Part shown: positions 43,786 to 54,340 of the stretch, piece by piece
Position numbering within the stretch: the first letter of the stretch is position 1
Layout: each line of letters starts with the position of its first letter
Source: Pseudomonadota bacterium
GTDB lineage: Bacteria; Pseudomonadota; Gammaproteobacteria; Burkholderiales; Burkholderiaceae_C
Reading direction: 5' to 3'
DNA: 64,000 nt
Assembly (NCBI GenBank): GCA_018241265.1
Contig: JAFEEF010000002.1
Coordinates: 1-64,000, forward strand
Position numbers and translations under genes: made by a program
The notes under the pieces: generated by a model
What the model was told of the DNA's origin: nothing
Seen by the model: the letters and a program-made list of their open reading frames with translations, nothing else
The model's database searches: none

Positions 43786-44673
43786 ATGTCCGAACGTTTC
43801 AAGACGCTGTTGCAGCGTGAATGGATCCAGCACCACCGCGGCTGGCTTGTCGTCACGACGCTGCCTCCGCTGATCGCGCTGGTGCTGCTGCTGATGCCAT
43901 TCTCGACCGTCGACGTCGGTCCGATGCCGGCACTCGGCGTGTTCCTGTTCGCCACCGTGGCGGTGACGACCGTGGTCGTCGGCATCGCCGGGGCCGCCGC
44001 GGTGTTCCTCGCGCCCGGTGTCGCGCGCCGCGACTACCAGGACCGCTCGATCGAGTTCTGGCTGTCGCTGCCGACCGGTCACGGCGCGAGCATTGCCGCA
44101 ACGCTGTTGATGCACCTGCTGTTCGTGCCGCTGCTGGCATTGGCGATCGGCGCCATCGCGAGCCAGGTGATCGCGCTGGTGGTGGTCGCGCGCGTGTTCG
44201 GGGCGTCGAGCTGGGCCCATTTGCCTTGGAACTCGCTCTTCATGGCCGACCTCGCCGGGTTGGCGCGCGCCGCCCTCGGGATCGTGCTGGCGACTTTCTG
44301 GGTGTCGCCGATCGTGTTGGCGCTGATGGCCGCGTCGGCCTGGCTGCAGCGTTGGGGCGTGGCGGTGCTCGCGCTGACCGTCTCGGTCGGCCACGGGCTG
44401 CTGAGGTGGCTGTACGGCATCACGATCATCGACGACGTGCTGCAGGGGCTCGTCAAGAACGCCGGCCGAGCGCTGATTCACCACGTCGACAACCGCAGCG
44501 GCCCTGTCGACGACGCCGAGGTGCTGAGCTGGATCGTCGGCATCCCGAACTGGCTGTTCCACGACGGCCTGGCCGCGATCGGCGACCTGTTCCGGCCGCT
44601 TGCCATCGTTGCGCTGGCGATCAGCGCCGGCTGTTTCGCGTTGCTGGTGCTGCGCCGCCGGCGCAGCGGCTGA
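43786..44673 (+). CDS. ABC-2 type transporter permease
   Basis: A 295-residue membrane protein with about six hydrophobic segments, for example LPPLIALVLLLMPF, FLFATVAVTTVVVGIAGAAAVFL and LLMHLLFVPLLALAIGAIAS. After the first segments comes a DYQDRSIEFWLSLPTGH motif like that in bacteriocin- or lantibiotic-resistance permeases. It is the partner of the preceding ATPase. AGGAGAGACCGCC precedes the ATG. The substrate is unknown; YtrA-controlled exporters often respond to cell-envelope stress, an inference only. It converges with the hybrid kinase gene. Confidence 0.85.
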   Translation: MSERFKTLLQREWIQHHRGWLVVTTLPPLIALVLLLMPFSTVDVGPMPALGVFLFATVAVTTVVVGIAGAAAVFLAPGVARRDYQDRSIEFWLSLPTGHGASIAATLLMHLLFVPLLALAIGAIASQVIALVVVARVFGASSWAHLPWNSLFMADLAGLARAALGIVLATFWVSPIVLALMAASAWLQRWGVAVLALTVSVGHGLLRWLYGITIIDDVLQGLVKNAGRALIHHVDNRSGPVDDAEVLSWIVGIPNWLFHDGLAAIGDLFRPLAIVALAISAGCFALLVLRRRRSG

Positions 44674-44684
44674 AGTGAAGCCAG

Positions 44685-47600
44685 CTAGCCGTAGCGCGTC
44701 TCGATGCGCTCGAGCAGCGTGTCGAGCACGGTCAACAGCTCGGCGACGCTGACCGGCTTGGTCAGGTAGTGCGATGCGCCGGCCTCGAACGCCGCCTCGA
44801 TCTGCTGCACGAGCGCATCCGCCGAGACGACGACGACGGGAATCGTCGCGGTGCCCGGATCCTGCTTGAAGTGGTGCAGCAGCTCCAGCCCGCCGATGTC
44901 GGGCAAGTGCATGTCGAGCAGGATCAGGTCCGGACGATGGGCGCGGATCGCCGCCAGGCTGTCCAGCCCCGTCACCGACACCTGCATCTCGACTTGCGGC
45001 CGCTGCGCGAGGATGCCGCGCATCACCTCGACGTTGGTCTCGTTGTCCTCGACGTAGTGCACGATGCGCCGGTGATAGGCCGCCGGCTCGGGCGCCAGCG
45101 CATCGAACGCCGAGCGCACCGTGTCGGGGTCGAGCGCGCGCGGCAGCGCCAGCACGAACGACGAGCCCTGGCCCGCCACGCTGCGCACCCACAGCGATCC
45201 GCCCATCAGCTCCGCCAGCCGCTGGCTGATCACGAGGCCGATCCCGGTGCCTTCCTGCGTCGTGCGCTCCCGGCCGAGCCGGTTGAACGGCTGGAACAGA
45301 TTGGCCATCTGCTCGGCCGTCATGCCGAGCCCGGTGTCGGTCACGGTGATCTCGGACATCTCCGGATCGCTGGACCGCGAGCTGACATGGATGCGCCCGC
45401 CGTCGACGTTGTACTTGACCGCGTTCGTCAGCAGGTTGGTCAGGATCTGCTTGACGCGGGTCGCATCGCCCAGCACCGACAGCGACCCCGGCGCCAGCTC
45501 CTGCGTGATCGTGATGCCGCGCTTGCCGGCGTCGGCCTGCACCATCGCCAGGCAGGCGTCGGCGAGGTCGGCGACGTCCAGCGTCTCGGTGTGCAGCCGC
45601 AGGTTGCCCGACTCGATGCGCGACAGGTCGAGCACGTCGTTGATCATCTCGAGCAGGTGCCAGCCGGCCTGCTGGATCTGGCTGACCCACATGCGCTGCG
45701 GCTCGGCCAGCGGATCGCGCTGGTCGAGCTCGAGGAGCTGCGCGAAGCCGAGCATCGCATTCAGCGGCGTGCGCAGCTCGTGGCTCATGCGCGACAGGAA
45801 TTCGCTCTTCGCACGGCTCGACGATTCGGCCAGCTCGCGCGCCCGTTCCGCATCCTGCAGGCGCAGGTGCTCGGTGATGTCCTCGACCACGCCGACGATG
45901 CGCTGCGGCTGGCCGCTCGCGTCGCGCAGCAGCGAGACGGTGGCGCGTACCCAGACCATCGCACCCGCCTTCGAGACGTAGCGCTTGTGGCGCCGGTACA
46001 TCGGGATCTCGCCGCGCACCAGGCGCTCGTTCAGCGCGGCGTCCTCGGCGACGTCGTCCGGATGCGTGTAGTCGGCCGGCGTCAGCCGCATCAGCTCCGT
46101 CTCGGCGTAGCCGATCAGTTCGCACAGGCTCGGATTGGTCTGGATCAACCGGCCCTGCAGGTCGGTGTAGAGCATGCCGATCGGCACGTTGTCGATGATG
46201 CTGCGGAAGCGCTGCTCGCTGTCGCGCAGTGCGGCCTCGGCGGCGCTGCGCTCGCGCATCTCGCTTTCGAGCGCCCCGGTGCGTTCGCGCACCGCCGACT
46301 CGATGCGTCGCGTCCGTCCGGTGACGGTGAGCAGGAACGCGCCGAGCGCCGCCGCCGACAGCAGCCCGACGAGCGCGAACAGTCTGACATCGGCATTCGA
46401 CGATCCGGGAATCGCGTCCGCAGCGGCCCAGGTGCGCAGCTCCCACTGCCGGCCGGCGTAGTCGAGCGGCCGCCGGTCGACGAAGTCGCCGCTCCGAGGC
46501 GCGCAACCGGCCCGCGACCCGGCGATCGGCGCCGGCGGGTTCACCGTCCGGTCGAGCAGACAGATGGAGAGATACGGCGGCAGGTCGGGCGCCACCGAGG
46601 CCAGCAGCGTGCCCACGCGCGTCCCGACGAATACGAGGCCGCGCACCGTTCGGGCGTCGTGCGCCGCGGCATCGGCGGCATACACCGGTTGCAGCACGAC
46701 CATGTCGTCCCTTTCGGCCGTCGCCCCCGGCCGGAACGCCATGCTGGCGGTCGGCTGGCCGGTCTCGACGGCGCGTCGGACGGCATCGCGCCCCTGCGGC
46801 AACGACGTCACATCCAGGCCGAGCATGGCCTGCACGCGGTCGAACGGTTCGACCGCGCGCACGACGAACGCCTCGGCCGGGTCGTTCGGCGCTGCACCGT
46901 CCGCTGCATGCAGATGAAAGCCCTCCAGGCCTTCGGCCCGGGCGCGTTCCTCGAACGCCGCCGCGTTCGCGGGCGCGACCTTGTCGATCCAGCCGAGTGC
47001 GCGCAGCCGGCCGTCGGCCAGCCAGTCGCGCGTCGCTTCGCGCCAGGGGCCGCGCCGGATGTCCGGATCGGCCAGCGCGACGCTGCGCATCGCCGCGAGC
47101 GCAGCCAGCGGCTCGCGCAGCCGCGCGTCGAGCAGCAGCGATGCCGTCGTGGCGTCACGGTCGAACGTGCTGCGCAGGCGCTCGTTGCTCCAGCGCAGGA
47201 CCTGGGTGACGCCGATGGCCAGCATCAGCGTCGCGATGGCAAGCGTCGCACCGACGCTCCAGCGCCGCGGCGCCCAGAATTCGCGCGGCTGTCCGAACAG
47301 GCACAGCACGATGGGCGTCGCGATCAGCACGCCCAGCAGGTCGCCGGTCCACCAGGTCAGCCAGTTGTAGGCGAGCGTGGGCGGCTGCATGCGGCCGGCC
47401 AGCCAGAGCGCCGTCGTCGACCAGCTGCAGTTCACCAGGCACGACAGCGCCCCGACGACCAGGAACGCGACGACGTCGCGCGGCTCGGCGAGCGTCAGCG
47501 GCATGCGCGCCACGCGTCGCATCAGCAGCGCGCCTGCACCGGCCTGCGCGACGGCGCCGATGGCGAGCACGGCGCCGAGGAAGAGCGCCATCGCCGGATG

Positions 47601-47939
47601 CGCCGCCAGCGACGGGCCGGAGAGCGTGTTGACGCCGAACGCACCGAGCGCAACGCCGACGAGCATCCAGCGGCCTTCGATCAGCACCGCCGCCAGCGCG
47701 ACGCCGGCCGCAGGATAGAGCGCAGCGACATAGCCGGGCGGTATCGCCAGGCGCAGCGCCGCCGCCCCGAGCAGGCCGTAGGCCAATGCGGTGGCGAGCA
47801 GCGCGACGAGCCGTCGCGCGGCGGGCGCGGAGAGGTTGGAGGAGGGCACGGGCGAGCGGGCGGGCAAGGCGACCAGCTTAAGGCCGCGGGCACCGCGTGT
47901 GTGGCGGTCGGCGCGCGCGCGTGGGCGGCCGGTCACCAT
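44685..47939 (-). CDS. Hybrid sensor histidine kinase, MASE1–CHASE–PAS–HisKA–HATPase–REC
   Basis: A 1084-residue membrane kinase. Residues ~40–240 form a MASE1-like multi-helix sensor (YGLLGAAALRLAIPPGYVAA, LYPAAGVALAAVLIEGRW). About 260–500 is a periplasmic CHASE-like domain (LGWIDKVAPANAAAFEERAR, GFHLHAADG). A helix follows near 515–535 and a PAS domain near 570–690 (SIIDNVPIGMLYTDLQGRL). The phospho-accepting His720 is in SHELRTPLNAMLGFAQLL, the ATPase in NLLTNAVKYNVDGG and GTGIGLVISQRLAELMGG, and the C-terminal receiver has Asp1009 in LILLDMHLPDIGG. No cognate regulator is adjacent. It follows ychF by 45 nt on the same strand. Confidence 0.93.
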   Translation of the reverse strand: MVTGRPRARADRHTRGARGLKLVALPARSPVPSSNLSAPAARRLVALLATALAYGLLGAAALRLAIPPGYVAALYPAAGVALAAVLIEGRWMLVGVALGAFGVNTLSGPSLAAHPAMALFLGAVLAIGAVAQAGAGALLMRRVARMPLTLAEPRDVVAFLVVGALSCLVNCSWSTTALWLAGRMQPPTLAYNWLTWWTGDLLGVLIATPIVLCLFGQPREFWAPRRWSVGATLAIATLMLAIGVTQVLRWSNERLRSTFDRDATTASLLLDARLREPLAALAAMRSVALADPDIRRGPWREATRDWLADGRLRALGWIDKVAPANAAAFEERARAEGLEGFHLHAADGAAPNDPAEAFVVRAVEPFDRVQAMLGLDVTSLPQGRDAVRRAVETGQPTASMAFRPGATAERDDMVVLQPVYAADAAAHDARTVRGLVFVGTRVGTLLASVAPDLPPYLSICLLDRTVNPPAPIAGSRAGCAPRSGDFVDRRPLDYAGRQWELRTWAAADAIPGSSNADVRLFALVGLLSAAALGAFLLTVTGRTRRIESAVRERTGALESEMRERSAAEAALRDSEQRFRSIIDNVPIGMLYTDLQGRLIQTNPSLCELIGYAETELMRLTPADYTHPDDVAEDAALNERLVRGEIPMYRRHKRYVSKAGAMVWVRATVSLLRDASGQPQRIVGVVEDITEHLRLQDAERARELAESSSRAKSEFLSRMSHELRTPLNAMLGFAQLLELDQRDPLAEPQRMWVSQIQQAGWHLLEMINDVLDLSRIESGNLRLHTETLDVADLADACLAMVQADAGKRGITITQELAPGSLSVLGDATRVKQILTNLLTNAVKYNVDGGRIHVSSRSSDPEMSEITVTDTGLGMTAEQMANLFQPFNRLGRERTTQEGTGIGLVISQRLAELMGGSLWVRSVAGQGSSFVLALPRALDPDTVRSAFDALAPEPAAYHRRIVHYVEDNETNVEVMRGILAQRPQVEMQVSVTGLDSLAAIRAHRPDLILLDMHLPDIGGLELLHHFKQDPGTATIPVVVVSADALVQQIEAAFEAGASHYLTKPVSVAELLTVLDTLLERIETRYG

Positions 47940-47984
47940 GGTGTTGCCGGGTGGCTGCGTCCGGCACCACGGATGCGTCGCCCG

Positions 47985-49079
<1,095 letters not shown>

Positions 49080-49171
49080 GGAACAGCTTTCTCTGGCAGG
49101 AAAAGCGCGAATTTTAGTGGGCCTACACTTCGATCCGGACCGATGCGGCACCAGCCGACGAGGACATCGCC

Positions 49172-50086
49172 ATGACCGACCCGCTCACCCTGACCCCGCA
49201 TATCAAGGATCTCGGCGGCGGCTTCCTGGTGCGGCGCTCGCTGCCATCGGCGCAGCGCCAGGCGATCGGGCCGTTCCTGTTCTTCGATCACTTCGGCCCG
49301 ATCGTCGCGCAGCCCGACGACAACCACGACGTGCGGCCGCACCCGCACATCGGCCTCGCCACGGTCACCTATCTGTTCGAGGGCGCGATGATGCATCGCG
49401 ACTCCACCGGCGTCGTGCAGCGCATCGAACCTGGCGCGATCAACTGGATGACCGCCGGGCGCGGCATCGTGCATTCCGAGCGCACGCCCGACGACCTGCG
49501 CGGCACGACGCATCGCAGCCACGGGCTGCAGCTCTGGTGCGCGCTGCCGGCCGAGCGCGAAGCGGATGCCCCGCGCTTCCAGCACATCGCCGCCGAGGAC
49601 ATCCCGGAGGCGACGCTCGGCGGCGCGAGCGTGCGGGTGCTGGTCGGCGCGGCCTACGGGCTGCGCTCGCCGGTCGCGACGCTGTCGCCGACCCTCTACG
49701 TCGACATCCGGCTCGCGCCCGGCGCCTCGATCGAGCTGCCCGACGCGGCGGCCGAACGAGCGCTCTACGGCATCGACCATGGCTGCACGCTCGATGGCCG
49801 GCAGGTCGAGCCTTGCACGATGCGCCTGCTCGAACCCGGCACGACGCCGCGTCTGGAGGCGCGCGACGGCGCGCGCGTCGTGATGATCGGCGGCGCACCG
49901 CTCGGCCACCGCTACATGCTGTGGAACTTCGTCGCGAGCCGCAAGGAGCTGATCGAGCAGGCCGAGGACGACTGGGATGCCTACGCGGCTGCGGTGACCT
50001 CGGGTTCGGACGCCGGCGGCGGTCCTTTCGGTCGCGTCCCGGGCGACGCTTCCGAGTTCATCCCGCTGCCGCCGCGCCGTCGCTGA
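49172..50086 (+). CDS. Pirin family cupin protein
   Basis: A 304-residue bicupin. The N-terminal cupin has the metal site [24 protein letters not shown] and [15 protein letters not shown], which keep the three His and one Glu of active pirins. The C-terminal half has the usual [19 protein letters not shown]. Such pirins are Fe(II) proteins, some with quercetinase activity; others act as regulators. GAGGA lies ahead of the ATG. It converges with and overlaps the 3' end of the broken monooxygenase gene by 29 nt. Confidence 0.93.
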   Translation: MTDPLTLTPHIKDLGGGFLVRRSLPSAQRQAIGPFLFFDHFGPIVAQPDDNHDVRPHPHIGLATVTYLFEGAMMHRDSTGVVQRIEPGAINWMTAGRGIVHSERTPDDLRGTTHRSHGLQLWCALPAEREADAPRFQHIAAEDIPEATLGGASVRVLVGAAYGLRSPVATLSPTLYVDIRLAPGASIELPDAAAERALYGIDHGCTLDGRQVEPCTMRLLEPGTTPRLEARDGARVVMIGGAPLGHRYMLWNFVASRKELIEQAEDDWDAYAAAVTSGSDAGGGPFGRVPGDASEFIPLPPRRR

Positions 50087-51543
50087 CGCGTGCGGCGTCG
50101 CCGAACGCCAGCACGCCGTCGTCGAGCCGACCGTAGCGCAGCGCGACGAGGTCGCGCAGGTAGTTCTGGTAGAGCCGCCACGGCGCCCGCGTGCCCTGCT
50201 TCGGGAACAGGTGGATAGCCCGCTGCACGTAGCCCGACGAGAAGTCGATCCACGGCACGCGGCGGATCGACGGGTCCGGGCTCCGCGGCATGCAGACGCT
50301 CGCGCCGTGCCGTTCCATGTGGTTCAGCAGCCGGCAGACATAGGCGCAGGTCAGGTCGCACTTGAGCGTCCACGATGCGTTGGTGTAGCCGGTGGCCGAC
50401 GCGAGATTCGGCACGCCGCTGAACATCATGCCCTTGTAGCTCAGCGTCGCGGCCCAGTCGACCGCAACGCCGTCGACGCTGGCTTCGAGGCCGCCGAGGG
50501 CCTGCAGTTCGAGGCCGGTCGCGGTGACGACCAGATCGGCCTCCAGCGCGCGGCCCGAGGCGAGCCGGAGGCCGTGCTCGGTGAACGTCGCGATCGTGTC
50601 GGTGACCATCGTGACCCGCCCGGCGCGGATCGCGCGGAACAGATCGCCGTCGGGTGCCAGGCAGAGCCGCTGGGTCCACGGGTCGTAGCGCGGCGTGAAG
50701 TGGGTGGCGATGTCGTAGTCGCGGCCGAGCGCGGCGCGCACCCCGGCGAGGATCAACCGCCGCGCCTGCGCGGGCTTGCGGCGGCAGAGGCCGAAGAAAT
50801 AGGCGCCGAGCAGGATGCTCTGCCAGCGCGCGACACGGCTCGCGAAGCTCGCCGGCAGCACGCGCTGCAGCAGCGCCGCGAGGGCGTTCTCGGAGGGCCG
50901 CGCGACGACGTAGCTCGGCGAGCGCTGCAGCAAAGTGACCTGCGCCGCCGTGCGCGCCAGCGCCGGCGCGAGCGTCACCGCGGTCGCGCCGCTGCCGATG
51001 ACGACGATGCGCTTGCCGTCGACCTCGACGTCGTCCGGCCAGTGCTGCGGATGGACGATGCGGCCGGTGTAGCGCTCCTGCCCCGGGAACGCGGGCGCGT
51101 GTCCCTGGGCATGCCGGTAGTAGCCGCTGCACATGAAGAGAAAGCCGCACGAGACCGTTTCCGGCGCGGTGCCGTCGCTGCGTTGGATCTCGACCGTCCA
51201 GCGCGCGGCGGCGCTCGACCAGGCGGCGCGCACCACGCGCCGGGCCGTAGCGGATCAGCGGGTCTATGCCATGCTCGCGCGCCGTGTCCCGCAGGTAGGT
51301 GAGGATGGATGCGCCGTCGGCGATCGCCTTCTTCGCGGTCCATGGGCGGAACCCGTAGCCGAGCGTGTACATGTCCGAGTCGGACCGGATGCCCGGATAG
51401 CGGAACAGGTCCCAGGTGCCGCCGAGCCGCTCGCGCGCCTCGACGATCGCGAACCTGCGGCGCGGGCAGCGCTGCTGCAGATGCACCGCCGCGCCGATGC
51501 CCGACAGGCCGGCGCCGACGATCAGCACGTCGAGATATTCCAT
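50058..51543 (-). pseudogene. Flavin-containing (Baeyer–Villiger-type) monooxygenase, frameshifted
   Basis: The reading frame starts at ATG 51543 ([23 protein letters not shown] site; [19 protein letters not shown]) and stays in family register to about residue 99 (IDPLIRYG). It resumes one base out of phase at [18 protein letters not shown]. The second part holds the NADPH site [18 protein letters not shown] and [14 protein letters not shown] single extra base in the GGG run at 51242–51244 (plus strand) explains this: removing one restores RYGRRVVRA and an intact 494-residue protein. It is therefore either a recent pseudogene or a sequencing error. An intact enzyme would oxygenate ketones or related substrates. 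Confidence 0.85.
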
Positions 51544-51602
51544 CGCGGCCAGTGTAGAAGCCTGGCGCGGAGAGGCCAACGCATGGCCGCACAATCGCCG
51601 CC

Positions 51603-52253
51603 ATGACGACCGACCGCCACGGACTCTTCGCCGCCGAAGACGGCATGCGCCGCTGCCATTGGTGCCGGGCCACGCCGGCCTACATGCACTACCACGACTA
51701 CGAATGGGGCTTCCCGGTCACCGACGACCGGCGGCTGTTCGAGAAGCTCTGCCTCGAAGGCTTCCAGGCGGGGCTGAGCTGGCTGACGATCCTGAACAAG
51801 CGCGACGCCTTCCGGCGCGGCTTCGCCGACTTCGATGCCGGGCAGGTCGCGCGCTATGGCGAAAAGGACGTCGAACGCCTGCTCGGCGATGCCGGCATCG
51901 TGCGCCACCGCGGCAAGATCGAATCGACGATCAACAACGCGCGCTGCGTGCTCGAGCTGCGTGCCGAGTTCGGGTCGCTGTCCGCCTATGCGTGGCGCTA
52001 CGAGCCGCCGGCGCGTTCGCGGCCGAAGCGCATCACGCCGGCGACCCTGAAGGCCATCACGACGTCGCCCGAATCGGTGGCGATGTCCAAGGACCTGAAG
52101 AAGCGCGGCTGGAGCTTCGTCGGCCCGACGACGGTCTATGCCTTCATGCAGGCGATGGGCCTCGTCAACGACCACCTCGAAGGCTGCCATGCGCGCGCGC
52201 AGGCGCTGGATGCGCGCGCCGGCATGGCGGCCAGCGATCAGTCGAAGCGGTAG
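51603..52253 (+). CDS. tag: DNA-3-methyladenine glycosylase I
   Basis: A 216-residue base-excision repair enzyme that removes 3-methyladenine. The family motif [22 protein letters not shown] includes the zinc Cys. [20 protein letters not shown] carries the catalytic helix-hairpin region, with [40 protein letters not shown] and the C-terminal [10 protein letters not shown] completing the zinc site. Its 3' end overlaps the convergent MOSC gene by 16 nt. It is divergent from the monooxygenase with 59 bp between starts. Confidence 0.96.
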   Translation: MTTDRHGLFAAEDGMRRCHWCRATPAYMHYHDYEWGFPVTDDRRLFEKLCLEGFQAGLSWLTILNKRDAFRRGFADFDAGQVARYGEKDVERLLGDAGIVRHRGKIESTINNARCVLELRAEFGSLSAYAWRYEPPARSRPKRITPATLKAITTSPESVAMSKDLKKRGWSFVGPTTVYAFMQAMGLVNDHLEGCHARAQALDARAGMAASDQSKR

Positions 52254-53182
52254 CTCGCGCTCCCGGTCATGCCGACCGCGAGCGTCCGGTCGATGCCTTC
52301 GACGATGACCGCGTTCATGCCGAACGTGATCTTGCCGTCCAGCCGGGCGTCGGCCCGATAGCCGGCCAGCGTGTCGCCGACCGCATGGCCGCATTCGGCG
52401 GTCTGCGGATCGACGTCCGGGATCGTGCAGCGGGCGCACGGCTTCACCATCTTCAGGCGCACTGGGCCTTCGGGCGTCTCGAACACGATCTCGTCGAGCG
52501 CATCCTCGCCGTGCGCATCGAGTCCGTCGAGCACGACGTTGGGCCGAAAGCGCTCCATGCCGACCTCGGCCTCGCCCTGCGCCGCCAGGCGCCGGTTCAG
52601 CTCGGCGAGGCCGCCGGTCGATGCGACGAGGATCGGGAAGCCGTCGGCGAACGCCGTCTCGGCGTCGATCTCGCCGGTCCAGCGCTGGTCGCAGACGCGT
52701 TTGTGTTCCGGATCGAAGCGCGCGAGCCGCAACGGCCGTCCGAGGAAGTCGCTGAACCACTGCGCGCACAGATCGCCCATGTCGTAGGCCGCGACCTCGT
52801 CGTTCCATACCGTCACGCGGCAGGGCGTCTCGACGCGGTCGAGCGCCAGGTGCAGCGCCAGCATGCCGGGCGCGCGCAGCACCAGCTCGGTCGACTTCAA
52901 GGTCGGGCGGATCAGCGCCATGCGCGGCAGCTCGCGCTGCGTCACGAAGCGGCCATCGGCGTCGACGACCATCCACGCGCGGTCCAGGTCGAGGCCGGTC
53001 TCGATGACGAGGCCCTCGGTCTGCGCGATGCCCGCGCACGACTTGATCGGATGGAGGTAGAGCGCGTGCAGCCGGACCGGCAGGCGGTCGTCAGCGGCGG
53101 CGCCGTCGGCGTCGGCGAAAGAGGGTGCGTCCAAGGAGCCTCGGGCAGGTCGGAAGAACTGGGCCCGGATTGTGCCCGTCAC
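52238..53182 (-). CDS. MOSC domain protein (YcbX-like)
   Basis: A 314-residue protein with an N-terminal MOSC beta-barrel domain (LHALYLHPIKSCAGIAQ) and a C-terminal MOSC domain. The molybdenum-cofactor cysteine is in LKMVKPCARCTIPDVDPQT, with VASTGGLAELNRRL and GMERFRPNVVLDG. E. coli YcbX, the nearest known relative, reduces N-hydroxylated base analogues using molybdenum cofactor. There is no C-terminal ferredoxin domain here. The start is GTG 53182 without a clear Shine–Dalgarno, so the first 30 residues (low-complexity) may not be translated. Confidence 0.88.
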   Translation of the reverse strand: MTGTIRAQFFRPARGSLDAPSFADADGAAADDRLPVRLHALYLHPIKSCAGIAQTEGLVIETGLDLDRAWMVVDADGRFVTQRELPRMALIRPTLKSTELVLRAPGMLALHLALDRVETPCRVTVWNDEVAAYDMGDLCAQWFSDFLGRPLRLARFDPEHKRVCDQRWTGEIDAETAFADGFPILVASTGGLAELNRRLAAQGEAEVGMERFRPNVVLDGLDAHGEDALDEIVFETPEGPVRLKMVKPCARCTIPDVDPQTAECGHAVGDTLAGYRADARLDGKITFGMNAVIVEGIDRTLAVGMTGSASYRFD

Positions 53183-53224
53183 GCGCCGAGCGATGATGCG
53201 CCGGGCTTCCTACAATCGCTGCCC

Positions 53225-54328
53225 ATGGCAGCGTACGACGTCCAGGTGTTCGGCGCAGGCATCGTCGGACGATGCCTCGCACTCGCGCTCGCGCGCCGCG
53301 GCCTGCAGGTCGCGCTGCGGCCCGATCCGGCCCGCGCCGACGCCTCCGAGGACGTGCGCGCCTACGCGCTGAACGCCGCGTCGGTGGCGCTGCTGCGCGA
53401 CCTCAAGGTCTGGGATGCGCTGCCGGCGCATGCCGCGACGCCGTTGCACGACATGCAGGTGCAGGGCGACGACGCCGATGCGGTAATCGAGTTCTCGGCC
53501 TGGCAGCAGCGCGTCGCGGAGCTCGCGTGGATCGTCGACGTGGCGGCCCTGGAACGCGAGCTCGCTGCGGCGGTCCGCTTTGCGCCCAATATCGCGCTGA
53601 CCGAGGCGCCCGCGGCGCTGACCGCGCTGTGCGAAGGCAAGGCGTCCGCGACGCGCGAGTCGCTCGGCGTCGGGTTCGAGCGCGCTTCCTACGGCCAGCG
53701 CGCGATCGCGGCGCGCCTGACGGCCGGGCGCGATCACCGCAACGTCGCGCGCCAATGGTTCCGCGCGCCCGACGTGCTGGCGCTGTTGCCGTTCGATACG
53801 CCGACGCCGCAGCATTCCTACGCGCTCGTCTGGTCGCTGCCGGAAGCCCGCGCCGCCGAGTTGCTCGCACTCGACGTGCCGGCCTTCGAGGCGGCGCTCG
53901 CCGATGCGACGGGCGGCAACGCCGGCCCGTTGCGACTCGCGAGCGAGCGCATGGCCTGGCCGCTGATGCTCGCCGAGGCCGACGCCTGGTGCGGTCCGGG
54001 CTGGGTGCTGCTCGGCGACGCCGCCCACGTCGTGCATCCGCTCGCCGGTCAGGGCCTGAACCTCGGCCTGGCGGACGTCATGGCGCTGGTCCGGACGATC
54101 GCCGAGCGCGAGCCGTGGCGCAGCCTCGGCGACGAGAAGCTGCTGCGCCGCTATGTGCGCGCGCGCCGGGTTCCGACCTGGGCGATGAGCCGCATGACCG
54201 ATGGCCTTTTCCACCTGTTTGCCGACGAGACGCCGGCGTTGCGGGAACTTCGCAACCGCGGCCTGACTCTGGTGAACCGCATTGCCCCCCTCAAGCGCTG
54301 GCTGACGGGCCGCGCGCTCGACTCCTGA
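53225..54328 (+). CDS. FAD-dependent monooxygenase of the UbiH/COQ6 family
   Basis: A 367-residue flavoprotein hydroxylase, probably for a ubiquinone ring hydroxylation. The FAD fingerprint is VFGAGIVGRCLALALARRGL, and the second FAD block is LLGDAAHVVHPLAGQGLNLGLADV, diagnostic for UbiH/F/I/VisC proteins. The middle GADGxxS motif of the family is changed to CEGKASATRESLGV, and the protein is shorter than the usual 390–400. The ATG at 53225 follows a spacer divergent from the MOSC gene. dsbC starts 12 nt downstream, so they are probably co-transcribed. Which ring position it modifies cannot be told. Confidence 0.85.
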   Translation: MAAYDVQVFGAGIVGRCLALALARRGLQVALRPDPARADASEDVRAYALNAASVALLRDLKVWDALPAHAATPLHDMQVQGDDADAVIEFSAWQQRVAELAWIVDVAALERELAAAVRFAPNIALTEAPAALTALCEGKASATRESLGVGFERASYGQRAIAARLTAGRDHRNVARQWFRAPDVLALLPFDTPTPQHSYALVWSLPEARAAELLALDVPAFEAALADATGGNAGPLRLASERMAWPLMLAEADAWCGPGWVLLGDAAHVVHPLAGQGLNLGLADVMALVRTIAEREPWRSLGDEKLLRRYVRARRVPTWAMSRMTDGLFHLFADETPALRELRNRGLTLVNRIAPLKRWLTGRALDS

Positions 54329-54340
54329 GAGGATCGCCCC

